Below the pieces are notes generated by a model. The model saw nothing but the letters and a program-made list of their open reading frames with translations. It had not been told where the DNA came from and ran no database searches. The translations under genes were made by a program, and so were the position numbers. A stretch of 60,000 bases of DNA from Takakia lepidozioides (Eukaryota; Streptophyta; Takakiopsida; Takakiales; Takakiaceae). Shown piece after piece: positions 33,552 to 44,992 of this stretch (its first letter is position 1; each line of letters opens with the position of its first letter). Location: assembly GCA_030704615.1 (NCBI GenBank), contig CM060732.1, positions 62,231,053 to 62,291,052 on the forward strand. The letters are read 5' to 3'.

Positions 33552-36313
33552 CTACGTAACATTCGGACTACCAGGGTCCTCACCATACTCCGACGCTATG
33601 TCCTGCAACACCCCAGAAACTACTGTTGCGGGGGAGGGACCCGGTAGCAAGTCGAGGCCAAGTCTTAAATTGATCTTTGGGCTAGGAATCCTCTCCTCAC
33701 CAACGACCTCGTCAACATACTCTTCATCGGAGCCTTCCTCGGTCGTTGGATCCTGGCTTTCCGATCCCTCTTCTACAGAATTATCAAAATAGTTCCGGAC
33801 TGTAGAAAATTGAGTAGCAGCCCTCACCTGTGCTGGCCATTGTGCCTGCTGAGACATTCTTGTCCACGGTTGCTCAGCCTGAGCCTGCGCTTCTGCTGCC
33901 GCATAGGGAGGCAGGTCGTACCATTTCTCCGGAGTAGTTAGAGCTGCAACCTGTTCAAGCACTTTCAACCTCTTCTCCCTACCAGCGTCCTCCCTCCCGG
34001 TATCCGTGGAAGACCCTGGAATCCCCATGATGGCCTTCGCGGGACGCTTTGCAATCTGCAAGGGCGGCTCGTAACTGCAATTACGACATAACATATTAGA
34101 TCAAATTTTGCATGAATGATGATTTGAGGAAATGGGAACATTCAGAACATGCTAACAATGAAGACACTTACATAGAAGTTGGACTTACTCACTCCAACGA
34201 TTGTACGTGAATCTGAATGCCATCCCTTTCGTCGTTCAACTAGTCAGTGTCGACAGCTGTCTTATCGACAACGGTGGCCGCAGGTGCCTGCCGCTGCAAT
34301 CCCACTAGCCTCTCTCGCAGTAGCTCGTCGTCCCCTTCCAAGGCGAGCAGATGTCTTCCGCAAATTGTTGCAGCCACCATGGAGGACCCGCATCCCGCTG
34401 TCAGATCGACTATTGTTCCCTCTTCTGGTGAACACATCTCCATGAAGGTTTGCATGAACCTGGGGCTTTTCTCACGTGCCCCGCGGAAGAAGGTGCCATC
34501 TTGTCGTTTGTGGAGTCTATCCTCCTTGACCATGTTCCTCACCACATCCTCAGTGACGCTGTTGTGGTCGGTGTCAAGCTTTGCAGCTATCTCCCGCAAG
34601 TTGAAATTGGCGTCCATGCCCCTCAATAGACAAAATGCATAAAAAATCAAAGTCTGCCATTACAAATTTGAGGAAGAACCCCGTCAGATCGGTATTATGT
34701 AAGAGAAGACATACAACATTCTGTAAAGGTTATGTTTCAAGAAAATAATGGAGTTTGTAGCTGCACAATTCTGAAATGAGTTGTGGTAGTCGTTACAGAC
34801 TATAACGTCGAAACCACACAATTTTGGTTGATAGTCGGCACCGACAATGATCCGAACAAATCCGACCAAATCGGTACCGACCAAATGCGATGATCCGGCA
34901 CTTCAATGACTAAGTAACAAGACACAACATTCTAATAGTCGGTGCCGACCATAAATATTAACGTGGGTGAACAGAGAAATAGTTGGTGCCGACTATGCAA
35001 AGAGAGTATGCGACCCTAGACATAGTCTGCACCGACTATATATCTATTGACAACCCATAACTAAAACAATAGATATTTGACGACTATTAAATACATTTAT
35101 AAAATAATGTCGATGAAGATGTGGTACATGCAATGAAAAGTTGAAAGTGCTTATCAAACAATATAAGCAGTTTAGTCAGTTTGAACTTACTTGTGGCTGC
35201 CCTGGCTCTCCAGATTGAAGTGGTAGCCGATTGAGACAAGTCCACTTTCTCTTGATAACTTTGAAGGGCCCCGCTGGGCCCACACATCTCCGAATTTCCA
35301 CCTCTGTCTTGGCATCACCCTTGCAGAAAATAACAAGGCAGCCGTCGTCCTTCAGTAGGGATGCTGCCAGTGCCAGTGCATGCGGGACGGTATCCTTTGA
35401 CTTTGCATTCCAAGCGGGCACAATGTCATCTATGCCACATCCTCTGCTAGACTGCCCGTCTGGGAGATCCACCATTACAAGGTCTGCTCCCGCTTTAGGG
35501 ACTGTGCCACCCCTACACAATGGCTCGGGGGAGCGGTGCCTCTCCAGAAACTCGTCGATATATCCCCTAGGCTCTGGCCACTTACTCGTTGTTCCTTTGG
35601 ATGCAAGCCTGCGGATGACCAGCTGGAACCAATCGCACTTGAGGCATGCTACGTCTGTGTTTGGTACCCCTTCTTGCAAAGAGATAGCATCGTAAAGCAG
35701 CACGGTTGAGAACTGCATGCCCCGACCGTCACTTGTGCTTGCCCAAGCAGGGTTTCGAGAAGATCGATTCCTTCGCTCAATCTGGAAGTTGTGTAGGGCG
35801 TCTGTAAACGCCAGTTGCTTGTCTACCCTCTGAGCACCATCTGTCTCATCCACACCCTCTACACTTTGATTGCCAACAGGCCTTGTGTTGGGGGGGGGTT
35901 GCCTGCCCTATGGTGGGTGTCTTCTTCGGTTTCTGTTTCTTTTTCCTTGGTTTCTTCTTGGCCACCGCTTCTTCCAGAGTTGTATTTGCTTGTTGCAGGT
36001 GTGCGGCAGCGACAACTGCAGCCTCCTCGACACCCTCTTCTGTCAATGGCTCCATGTGAGTTGGTACAGCCAGTTCGTTCTTGGTGTATTTCTTATACAC
36101 TTCCAGTTCAACGTCAGGAATGATATCGGTGGGCAAATCTAGCCACCAGTAGCAGGGCAGATGCGTGATTTTAGCGTACTCGCCCAACTGCCTGCCGTTG
36201 TACATTGTGCAGTCTGATCGGAGGCTGGCCCATTGTGTGACACTGGCTGGAATACACCTGATATGCTTGTTGGCGAGCAAATAAAAGTTTATGTACCTGT
36301 TGCAGTGCACCAA
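33552..36313 (-). CDS. Beta-class amino-methyltransferase-like protein, copy 1
   Basis: The motif order is that of beta-class N4-cytosine/N6-adenine MTases: a motif IV-like region first, motif I last. Exon 36313-35176: Lys-rich linker (AVAKKKPRKKKQKPKK), then LVMVDLPDGQ at the motif IV position (canonical (D/N/S)PP(Y/F/W), so degenerate) and DDGCLVIFCKGD, ending KWTCLNRLPLQSGE. Exon 34650-34240: REKSPRFMQTFMEMCSPEEG (motif X-like) and VDLTAGCGSSMVAA...GRHLLALEGDDE (motif I, SAM-binding). Exon 34094-33552: EKWYDLPPYAAAEAQ and a long acidic tail ending SPNVT. A frameshift at the G9 run 35890-35898 interrupts the first exon; the frames on both sides read on sensibly, so a homopolymer miscall or real slippage is likely. 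Catalytic competence is doubtful. Bacterial contamination is unlikely because of the introns and embedded plant-genome repeats. Confidence 0.65.
34770..35050. repeat. TAGTCG-type palindromes inside an MTase intron
   Basis: Variants of TAGTCGGTGCCGACTA occur near 34783, 34832, 34938, 34980 and 35024, each a 5-7 bp stem around a 4-nt loop (GCAC, GTGC, TGCA). They lie in the intron between the exons ending at 35176 and beginning at 34650. Confidence 0.6.
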
Positions 36314-36399
36314 AAGTCGACGTCAGGACAGACATTGGCCTGATAGTTATGAGAAGTGTAGGATATGAAAACCGAACCTTTTTGTCTCTCACCACATGC

Positions 36400-37430
36400 A
36401 GTAGTCGGCAGCGACTATGACACGAAATAATTCGATGGCAGTGTCATAGTCGGTGACAACTACGACTCCGCACTGTGGGTTAGCCATCCACCCAGCTGGG
36501 CAATACCGGAATAAGGTGTACATTATACGGCATGGATTCGAAAGACCCACCACATAGTCGTTGCCGACTATGGAATTGAGTTAGTTTTTAATTTGTGGGC
36601 TAAAGTCACGCCCTTCTTGGAATAGTTGGCAGCGACTATGATTTCCTAAAGGGCAAAACATGTGTCATAGTCGGTGGCGACTATGACCAGGCCAACTTTG
36701 GCTACGACAGGGCCAGCTTTCTAAAGTCGTTGCCGACTATACCCAACGGCTACCCTATATTGAATTGAGTTAGTTTTTTATTTGCGGCCAGTAGTCACGG
36801 CCCATTTGCAATAGTCGGCATTGACTATGAACCCCTAAGGGGCAAAACCCGTCTCATAGTCGGTGGCGACTATGACTAGGCCAACTCTGGCTACGAGAGG
36901 GCCGGCTTACTATCGTCGTTGCCGTCTATACCCAACGGCTACCCTATACCCAACGGCTATCCTATATAAAATTGAGTTTGTTTTTAATTTGCGGGCAGTA
37001 GTGATGGCCCACTGGCAAGAGTCGGCAGCGACTATGAAGCCCTAAGGGAAAAACCTCTGTCATAGTCGGTGGCGACTATGACCAGGCTTAATTGACAGGG
37101 CTGGCTTACTATAGTCGTTGCCGACTATACCCAAGGGCTATCCTATACCCAACGACTACCCTATATAAAAATGAGTTTGTTTTTAATTTGCGGGCAGTAG
37201 TGACGGCCCACTTGCAATAGTCGGCAGTGACTATGAACCCCAAAGTGGCAAAACCTGTGTCATAGTCTGTGGCGACTATGACCAGGCCAATTTGGCTACA
37301 ACAGGGCCGGCTTGGTATAGTGGTTGCCGACTATACCCAATGGCTACCCTTTACCCAATACCCAATACCCTACCCTATACCCAATGGTGCCTTTCTTTAG
37401 TCGTTGCCGACTATGAGTACAATGTCTAAG
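36400..37430. repeat. Tandem array of ATAGTCG-NNNN-CGACTAT hairpins
   Basis: About 20 copies of a 7-bp perfect or near-perfect palindrome with a 4-nt loop. Exact ones include ATAGTCG-GTGG-CGACTAT (36668-36685, 36857-36874, 37062-37079) and TAGTCG-TTGC-CGACTA (for example 36554-36569 and 37113-37128). From 36552 on they form a tandem unit of about 190-205 bases, repeated four to five times, each with three hairpins in fixed order whose loops are TTGC, GCAG and GTGG, linked by CCCAACGGCTACCCTATA and TTTTTAATTTGCGGGCAGTA. It lies between the minus-strand exons at 36313 and 37636, so probably in an intron or spacer. Confidence 0.85.
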
Positions 37431-37635
37431 CCCAGTAGTGGGCGCCATCCACAAGCTACAACCCTACTGCCGACTACCGGAATGTTTGCCGACTACAACA
37501 AGCCTACATATTCTTTTCGACCACTACTTCCCACACCCAATTTGCTGTATGGCATATGCGAAGGGTGGGTGAATTGCATTGAGAATTATGTACCTGTACA
37601 GGAGCCTGCGAGCTGGTAAAGGTCCACCAGGTTGC

Positions 37636-39132
37636 TCAGTAATTGGCCAACTGCGGGCAGGCCCATCCTTCATCTCGCACCAGAATAGCTCCTTCCAAAA
37701 CTTGAGGCGGAAATCGTCCACCCAAGACAGAGAGGGTCTTCAGAGTGGGAGCCTCTTCCTGGGTTGGCAGCTGCATGAACCCTTTCTCAACCAGCATGGC
37801 CAACTGCCGCTCTGCTTCCTCCTTTTGCTGCGAGTCCACCACGTCAATTGTTAGACATGAGAAATTGCAACAATAACTGTAACATGAAGCTACCACCAGT
37901 ATTTCCAACATCTTACCTGGAACCACCATGTCATTTTGTCGCACCACAAGCCAAACACCACATCTGTTGGAGCATGGGGGAATTTTCAATTTTTGCGGGT
38001 TGTCGAGTCAAAATTCCACAGCTTCAACCATAAAATCTTCTTCTTCGGGCTGACCTCGCTCGTGGCAAGCATCTACAACTTCTCCAGAGTCATTTCTAGC
38101 TTCTGATTGACGGCAAGAGACTTGTAATGTTGGTTATCTAAAAAAGAAAGCCAGTTCCCAGTGCAGGATCGCAGATGGAAGAATATTTTGCGATTTTGGT
38201 GTACCACTTCGTCCTGTGCACCTGGAAATCGCTTGCCAGTTTCTTCCGGATGAGGTCGGTGTTCTCAGCGGTGGCAGGCAGGCGGACATGGGCATCCAAG
38301 CAGGCATTTCTAATTCTACGGAATCCCTCCTGACCCATATACTCTATTAGGGCGTCCCGCGGCATTGTCATCCAGTTCCCATCCCGTTTGTTCAAGCACT
38401 TCTCGTAGACGTCCGCTGGAAGAGCTGATTGGTACTGCTCAACAGGTGTAGTTGCGCACTTCTGGAAGTAGAATAGCTTGTGCGGAAGCTCGTAGGACAC
38501 ATTTCCACGATTTGTCACGCTGCAAATATAACGGAACAAGACCGTCATGTGACCATGGAAATTCGTGATAGAAAGTACTACCTACAAAACTCAGCAGGGA
38601 TTCTCCATCTCACACTACACGTCTAATTAATGAATTGGTCCACGAAGCACCCACTGGGATTGCTTATGCAAGACCTGCAACCCCATGCAAACGACATCCC
38701 CGAATTGCTAAACCCTATACCTATGCTCATGTGAGCAGAAGAGGAGAAAAAAACTCGCACATTCATACGATTCATTGCATGCCGTATGAGGCCCAGGTCG
38801 GAACTCTTCACATCCATAATCTTGGCGTTCACCCGGTAGTGCCAGCTCGCCTTGTCTGCGTGCTGCTCGCGTATGACCTCCATCCAAGCATACCACCTGT
38901 GATTCCTGTTGTAGATATGCAGCCATTTGTTGGAGAGAAACTCCCACTCCGTGTTCTTTATGTCTTTTTCAAATGCTGCATCCGCTGCTTGCCAATGTTC
39001 AGACCATGCATCCCGATCTCCTTGTTGGATTTCTTGGCTCTGTCCACTGTCGTCGTTGATGGAAAGTAGTAGTGATGCAAGTGCATCATTGTACCTATCC
39101 GCCTCATGGCGGTCCATGAGCTTGGGCTCCAA
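37636..39132 (-). CDS. Upstream exons, likely same gene or element as MTase copy 1
   Basis: Function not recognised. Three minus-strand coding blocks: 39132-38660 (MEPKLMDRHEADRYNDALAS through WYAWMEVIREQHADKASWHY and LGLIRHAMNRMN), joining through a plausible GT...TTTGCAG intron to 38535-38160 (VTNRGNVSYELPHKLFYFQK, then WMTMPRDALIEYMGQEGFRR), and 37940-37640 (QKEEAERQLAMLVEKGFMQL). The blocks are charged and helical with no zinc-finger or transposase motif. Same strand, spacing and quality of frames as the MTase exons downstream suggest one long gene interrupted by the hairpin array, but the junctions 38160/37940 and 37640/36313 were not proved. It could instead be a separate gene. Confidence 0.5.
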
Positions 39133-39881
39133 GTCATGAGCGGATACTGGTACTTATGAGCGGAGTGCTTCCAGCATGAGCGCGGACCTGTTCGAAAATA
39201 GAAAGTGAAGCCGAAGAGTTGGGCACCGCAGAGGAGAATCCGCATGACCGTATGCACTGCCGAACCCGTCCTACGCGGGCCGTAACGTATGCCTACAAAA
39301 TTGAGGTAGTGCCACGCAGCCGGCTACACGCCGTAACCGGACTATGTGCCACGTGGCCCACGCCTAAATTCAAATAGCAATGACGGATGAAAAATTGAAT
39401 CCCCCATCCATGGAAGCATGCCATCCGTTGTCATCCGATTTGGATATTAAATGTGCGTCGAATTAACTCCATCCAAACCTACGTCAGGAATGTGAGATGG
39501 CTGCCACATCCCCAAAATTGAGAAATAGCCTCCTGCCACTCCGCTAGACACGTGCCTTGGAATCCATCCAAATAGTTTAGGATGAGAAATATAAGAGGAA
39601 TGAATGGTAAAATTTATGTTGACTCGAACGCTGTCAATGTCAATATCCGCGAATGTCTTCTGGGTGCAATGGGTTTAGGGTTTGCATAACGTCATCTTAA
39701 ATGGTATAATCAACATCTAATATCCGAACTCCATATGGGAACTTCATATCCCCGAATCTTAATATCCGCTGCAGGCTCGTGGAAGTTTGTGGAGGAGCAG
39801 AAATTATGAGTCAAAGACCGCATATCCCGGATGTGAATGACTAAATCTATTTGCAAATTAAAGAGTCTCAATCTTGAAATA
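39133..39881. other. Gap between coding blocks, with telo-box-like repeat
   Basis: GGGTTTAGGGTTT at 39671-39683 (minus strand AAACCCTAAACCC) lies about 540 bases upstream of the minus-strand ATG at 39132 and could be its promoter element. Nothing else was recognised. Confidence 0.35.
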
Positions 39882-40578
39882 TCACGGATTTTCACATATC
39901 TTTCCAAGCTGCGATTTGGAGTCTAGGTGCAGAAGCTTCAGCACATCCAGTATAGATTCAGTGGGCTGTGCGAATTTAACGTTGTTGCCCATGAACTCAC
40001 CTCGCCACAATTTATGTGGAGGTGAAGCAGATTTTCCCGAAGCGCTGTCCCGCCTTCCACTACTGGATCTAATAACAACACATTCATCGTTGTCGCCACT
40101 AGAGAGCTCAATGCTCTCAGTTTTCACCAAATTAGCACCACGGACGGAAGCCAGAGTAGGATGCTCACGAGTGGTCGACAGCCTGTCTGTCGTAGCTCGG
40201 ACACCAAATACTTTGTATACGACCTCCCCTGTAAATGGCAGAACCCATGACTTGTTCTCGGCGTCTCGAACTGGATCCAAGATGCGGGTTTCGGTGACGC
40301 CCCTTTCACTGACGTCCTCCACCTCAACAACAAGAGAGAGAGGGTCCAGATTAAACCTTCCAAGTATTACTTTGTCAAGCAGGAACACCTGGTCTCCCTG
40401 TGCCTTCACCTTCCAAGTCGGAGGACGGTGGACATTGCAACCTCACGAACCGTTCCATGTTCGGCTGCTTCAAGCCTGTGTCGCTGTCCGGGACTCCGAC
40501 GTGCAAACTGGAGTACTCTGCCGAATCTACCCAGCGTGTAAGCACTATGGTAGATGAGGAGCACATGACCTGTTGCAA
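39882..40578 (-). CDS. Unrecognised coding block upstream of the MTase-type exons
   Basis: The minus strand reads NMERFVRLQCPPSSDLE in one frame (40578 onward), then from about 40409 GDQVFLLDKVILGRFNLDPL, VVEVEDVSERGVTETRILDP, WVLPFTGEVVYKVFGV and a Ser/Asp-rich tail ending near 39882. The beta-strand-like pattern could be a small barrel such as a BAH or Tudor relative, but no diagnostic residues are visible. A frame change near 40405 may be a short-indel frameshift. It may be the first exon set of the same gene as the blocks downstream, or a neighbour. Confidence 0.4.
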
Positions 40579-41927
40579 GCATGCAATGCAGTTTACGATT
40601 TCCTAACGAACTGTACGTCAACAACGGTAAAAAATAAATGCAAAAGGAATATTTAATGGATTTTAGTCGGATGAAAATCGTCTGCGCAACAATTGGTGGC
40701 GGCACGTTCAGCTGGCAACGGCCATTTCGAAACAACCATTAACCTCCTCTTTATCTGAATTTGTTCTACGCCACAGGGGGATGCCTTATTGTCGTTGCTG
40801 ACCACGCCTATTTGAAAGGCATGAACATTGTGAAATAGTTAGTGGGACAGATTTTCTTCCGTAGTCGGTACCGACTTCATACAGTTCAAATTAATTCCGG
40901 TGACAAATCTGGCAGATTTACATTGAATTCGAAGACGAATCGGAGTAGTCGTTGGCGACTATACCAGTTTTTGTTGAAGTCGGCCAACAAATCTGCCAAG
41001 CTCGCTAAAGATATTCATTTCATGTGGCAGACTTGGCAAATTGGTTTGCGAACAGAATAGTCTGCAGTGACTATTGCTTAAATCGACAAGCGCTTTCCAT
41101 TAATGCACTGTAGTCGCTGGCGACTTCCTTACGAACTCATAAATTTGCCTTCCAATTGATTTTTTGGCTTAAATGTGCTTGTAGTCAAGACCGACCTTCA
41201 GATACTCGGATGAAATTAAAACCATTTCCCGCATTGTGAGGGTGTAGTCGGCAGATGTTGTGGCGGATTGTGCCGCATCGAGGCAGTCAATGTAATCCAA
41301 GTCGGCACCGACCTTATGGAATTATTTAAATTCGTGGAAAATTACAGAGTTAAAGATAGTGAATACATCCACTACAAAGGCATTATAGTGTATGGTCGGC
41401 GCCGACCACTTCTTGCGGATGGCATTTCCCGAGTCTATGGTTGCCAATTCAGCTCTTTAAGGATAGGCATAGGCATCCATTACACTGCAAGGGCAAGCAA
41501 GCAAATCAACCTATGCAAGACAGATGGACAAATCTTGTAAACCACAAAACCATCATGCCATACACACGGGAGAAATAATCCTCTGTTGGAAAAAATTCAA
41601 TCACCCTGGAGGTGTAGCAAGAGCATGAACACTCAACCCGTGATGCTGGCATACTCACTGTTTATTAGAAGTCTGCGATTCCTAAAGAAGATTCCACTTC
41701 ATCAACTCTACAATGCACATTTCATGCCCTCAGTTCACTAGCCTGGTTTTAAAGCCACACACAATGTTCCCACATCACCACCCACAAGAGCATGCCCTGC
41801 CATCTAGACCACTCCGCATGTCCCACCCAACCAGCTACAACGGAGAGACAAAGCTCTCAAGTTCCCCAACCCGACCCTGATCCAAAACCCCTCCCCACAG
41901 TCCCTCCATTCCCATACCACAAACCAT
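40579..41927. repeat. Intergenic with dispersed TAGTCG palindromes
   Basis: Degenerate 4-nt-loop palindromes occur at about 40862 (TAGTCG-GTAC-CGACT), 40947 (TAGTCG-TTGG-CGACTA), 41060, 41111, 41300 (AGTCG-GCAC-CGAC) and 41394 (GGTCG-GCGC-CGACC), spaced roughly 50-110 bases apart. No gene is recognised to 41927. Confidence 0.55.
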
Positions 41928-43531
41928 GTGATTGAGGTGATATTATTAAATTTTGAAACTGTTGAAACAAGGAAGGTGAGATGCTTGCCGAGGATCGTTG
42001 ACGGTGATGTTTTGTATGAGCTACCGCCCACATCGAACACATCTCCAGCTGGGCAGCTTGAGGGCATGGACCGCAAATACGACGGGAATCCATGGACGGT
42101 CACAAAAACAACCAACATCAAGCTCCCGCTCATTGGTTCAAAAGGCGGCGCTGTGAGGTGACGTTTCCATTTTCAGTGGTGGACATTGCCATACGTCTTT
42201 TTCTAGTCGGTGTAGACTTACATTGCTTGTCCAGGTAGTGCCACAATCGTATTCGAGTACTAACCAACTTTCACATGGCAGATATGTTTACTGTGTTGGA
42301 GCGTTGAGGTGCGTCCGGGGAACGTGCCCATTCTTCGTCAGGGAGGGAGCGCACAATGAGATGCACTGGTTGGGGCACTCCGAGGTACAGTTCAAGCCAC
42401 AGAGCCAAGTTCCGCCAAACACCTTTGTATGCGCAGTGTGCAATCATGCACCCACGTGCATGCATATTTGCCCCGCGAAAATGTTTTACGTCCTTGGTCC
42501 ACCAACAATGACAAGAGTAGCCGTCCATGTTGGGAACCACTCACACCCCTCTGCACCTGGGCTGTGTTGGGAAGCAGCAGCAAAGGCAAAAAGTGCCATT
42601 GTAGAAGAGATCCAAAGGTCACCCTCAGCCAGGCCCAAATCAGTTGAGCTATCTGTTGCTGAATCTATCGTCATGGAGAAGGTGTTATCTCCTGGTGCAA
42701 CGAAGAGGTGGGAGCTATCTGATGAGCAATTCGAGGAGCTTATGGAAGAAGTGGGTGCAGTGAGCAGATGTGGTATTCGTTACGAGACACAGAAGACAAA
42801 AGCGGCAATGGGGATTGGGAGCGATGTGGAAGCGTTAATGACAATGAAAAGTTGGAGCGGGTACGACTATATCCAGGGCAGCCGTTTTCCAGGTCAAGGG
42901 AGTGTGGATGAGAGATACTTTATCTTCAAGATGTCAACTGTTGGTAAAGGTTGTGGAGTCCTTTTGGTGGACATGATGCGGGTCGGTGGTGAGCTGGGGT
43001 CGAGTTGGATTATGTTCGACAACATCAAACGAATGCACAATGGCGTGTCACGTGTACCATTCGAATTACCGGAAGATTATGACAATCGCAATCTGTGAAA
43101 TGAAATCGGAGGATACAGCATCACAAGTGATTATGTGGGAGTGCATCAATGATCAGATGCGAAGAGCAGGGAAGGGCCAACCACAATTCCGAGGATTCAT
43201 GGCCGACAATGCAAATGCCAACTGGGCTGCTGTGCGTATGGTGTATGGCGGAGGGGAACCTGTGCCCGATCGAGAAAGGACATGTGGCTTCCATTGGGGC
43301 CAGAGCCTGGACAAATGGACAAAAAAGTATATATTGCAGGACCTTCAAAAAGCACATATACAGTTGTGTACGAAATGGAGAGCAGCAAGTTCTAAGGCGG
43401 AAGCGGAGGTTTCGTTTGTGGCGATCCGTGCCTGGTGGTCCTCCTCCGGTGCCGTGCGAGACGATGACGTTCCTGCGCTGGAAAGCTGGCTGTCGTGGTG
43501 GACATACCGATACTACCAATTGGGAGTATAA
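41928..43531 (+). pseudogene. MULE transposase, copy B
   Basis: Mutator-like transposase. Exon 41928-42157 ends with EGMDRKYDGNPWTVTKTTN; an intron (42158-42281) joins in phase to YVYCVGALRC, FVCAVCNHAPTCMH and AVHVGNHSHPSAP (GCM1/WRKY- or FLYWCH-like finger). The core follows: GYDYIQGSRFPGQGS, SSWIMFDNIKRM, then MTIAICEMKSEDTAS, FRGFMADNANANWAAVRMVY and CGFHWGQSLDKWTKKYI. Two lesions: a deletion/frameshift near 43035 (the frame ends at 43098 while homology continues from 42986-43531), and VYH where copy C has VYD, which removes the likely first catalytic Asp. The second Asp (FMADN) remains. Homology stops at 43531, just before the hairpin array, so the SWIM end is lost. Confidence 0.85.
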
Positions 43532-43579
43532 GTTTGCAATGTAAGTCTTCGGCTTCTACAAACACTGTATATGCACTTC

Positions 43580-44672
43580 GGTGATGTTGCGGCACCGCAC
43601 TCAGTTTTGAGGGGAGCTCTATCACTTCCATTGTAGGCCGAGGTGAATAACTAAGTCTTAGAGACAGCAGGATCTGAAACGGAAGCCTGAGAGGGACATG
43701 GAGAAACTGAGTGCGATGGCGCACTCATTTCAACTGGATGCTTGCCGATCGCTTGGGCATTAGGGAAAGAGGAAGGTGATGTTCATAGTTTAGGTCCGTG
43801 AGACACTGGAGTGGTCACCCTGAACTGAGTGCGCCACCGCACTCAATTTCTGAGCTCCATGGAATCATTGAGTTGCTATTGACTGAGGTGAACAGTAGAT
43901 AGAAAGTGCAATTATTCCATAGTGAGATCTCTTATGAGTTCTGAGAATGACATTATGTCTAACCTGGAAACTGAGTGCGTTGGCGCACACTGTTCCGTGG
44001 TGTGATCGACAATGTTTTTGGACAGACGTGAAGAGCCCAATGAACTCAAAACAGAAGTAGGCAGACATAATGGATGGCTCCCAAACTGAGTGCGCCACCG
44101 CACTCAGTTTCGGATCACCATAGAATGGTCAATTTGCAAATGACAGACGTGAAACGAAAGTTAGAAAGTGTGTTTCAGTCAAAGTGAGATCTCTTTTGAG
44201 TTTTCAGATAGACAGAAACGATAACCTTGAAACTGAGTGCGGTGGCGCACTCAGTTCTAAGGTGAGGTCGACCATCTTTGTGGACAGAGGTAACGACCCA
44301 GGTGTGCTCACAAGAGAAAGCAGGACAGAGTGGAGGGCTCCCAGAAATGAGTGCGCCACCGCACTCAGTTTTTTGAGCACCTGTAGATGGTTGATTTGAT
44401 GATGTCTAGAATGAAGATTCTGCCTCAGTTTCTGCCTATAGAATGAAGTACACAATGTGGAAGAGGAAGTGACAAAGGAGCCATTGACTGAGTGCCTGCG
44501 ATGAGCATGATTTCTTAGATGTCATGGAAGGTGTCCAAAAATGAGTGCGCCACCGCACTCAATTCCGGTTGACAGGAAAGGAGGGTTATGTGTGTAGTTT
44601 TGGAGAACTGATGTTTGTCTGTTCCGATCCTTTGTCAGTCTTGCAAGTGAGTGCGCCACCGCACTCAATGCT
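43580..44672. repeat. Tandem array of GAGTGCG-NNNN-CGCACTC hairpins
   Basis: Ten copies of a 7-bp stem, 4-nt-loop palindrome at about 43585, 43706, 43824, 43971, 44086, 44232, 44347, 44488 (decayed), 44540 and 44646. Perfect examples: GAGTGCG-CCAC-CGCACTC (44089-44106 and others) and GAGTGCG-GTGG-CGCACTC (44236-44253). The array is a higher-order tandem of about 262 bases containing one CCAC-loop and one GTGG-loop hairpin; the spacers also repeat (GTGAGATCTCTTATGAGTT at 43923, GTGAGATCTCTTTTGAGTT at 44186). There is no coding sequence. It separates MULE copies B and C. Confidence 0.9.
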
Positions 44673-44992
44673 TGTAGGTGCCAGATCAGGAAAATGTAAC
44701 TGTGGAATGACGGAAAGGCTGTAATTGTGGGAGGTGCAGGGGAGGAAAAGAAAAGGATTGCAGCCTGAGAAGCAGCAGCAGCAGGAGGAAGAAGTGACGC
44801 CAATTGAGGTTCCAGCTTCTTGGTAAGAACAGTGCAACACGGGAGCAAATTTCCAACTTACCGGAGCATGGATTGCATACTTTTGGCTTCCCTCGGTTTG
44901 TGAGGGCATGCATACTTGTCACAGTTCATTATTAATAAAAATGTCTCCTTTGAACCAAAGTTCCACTTTTTGTGCAATGTTGCATTTGTTGA
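44673..44992. other. Spacer between hairpin array and MULE copy C
   Basis: 320 bases with a purine-rich stretch (44735-44800, including CAGCAGCAGCAGGAGGAAG) and no recognisable gene. Confidence 0.3.

Noticed and set aside
36400-44672. CRISPR array
   Set aside because: Repeat spacing (50-130 bases), palindromic short units, repeated spacers and the eukaryotic intron-containing context rule it out.
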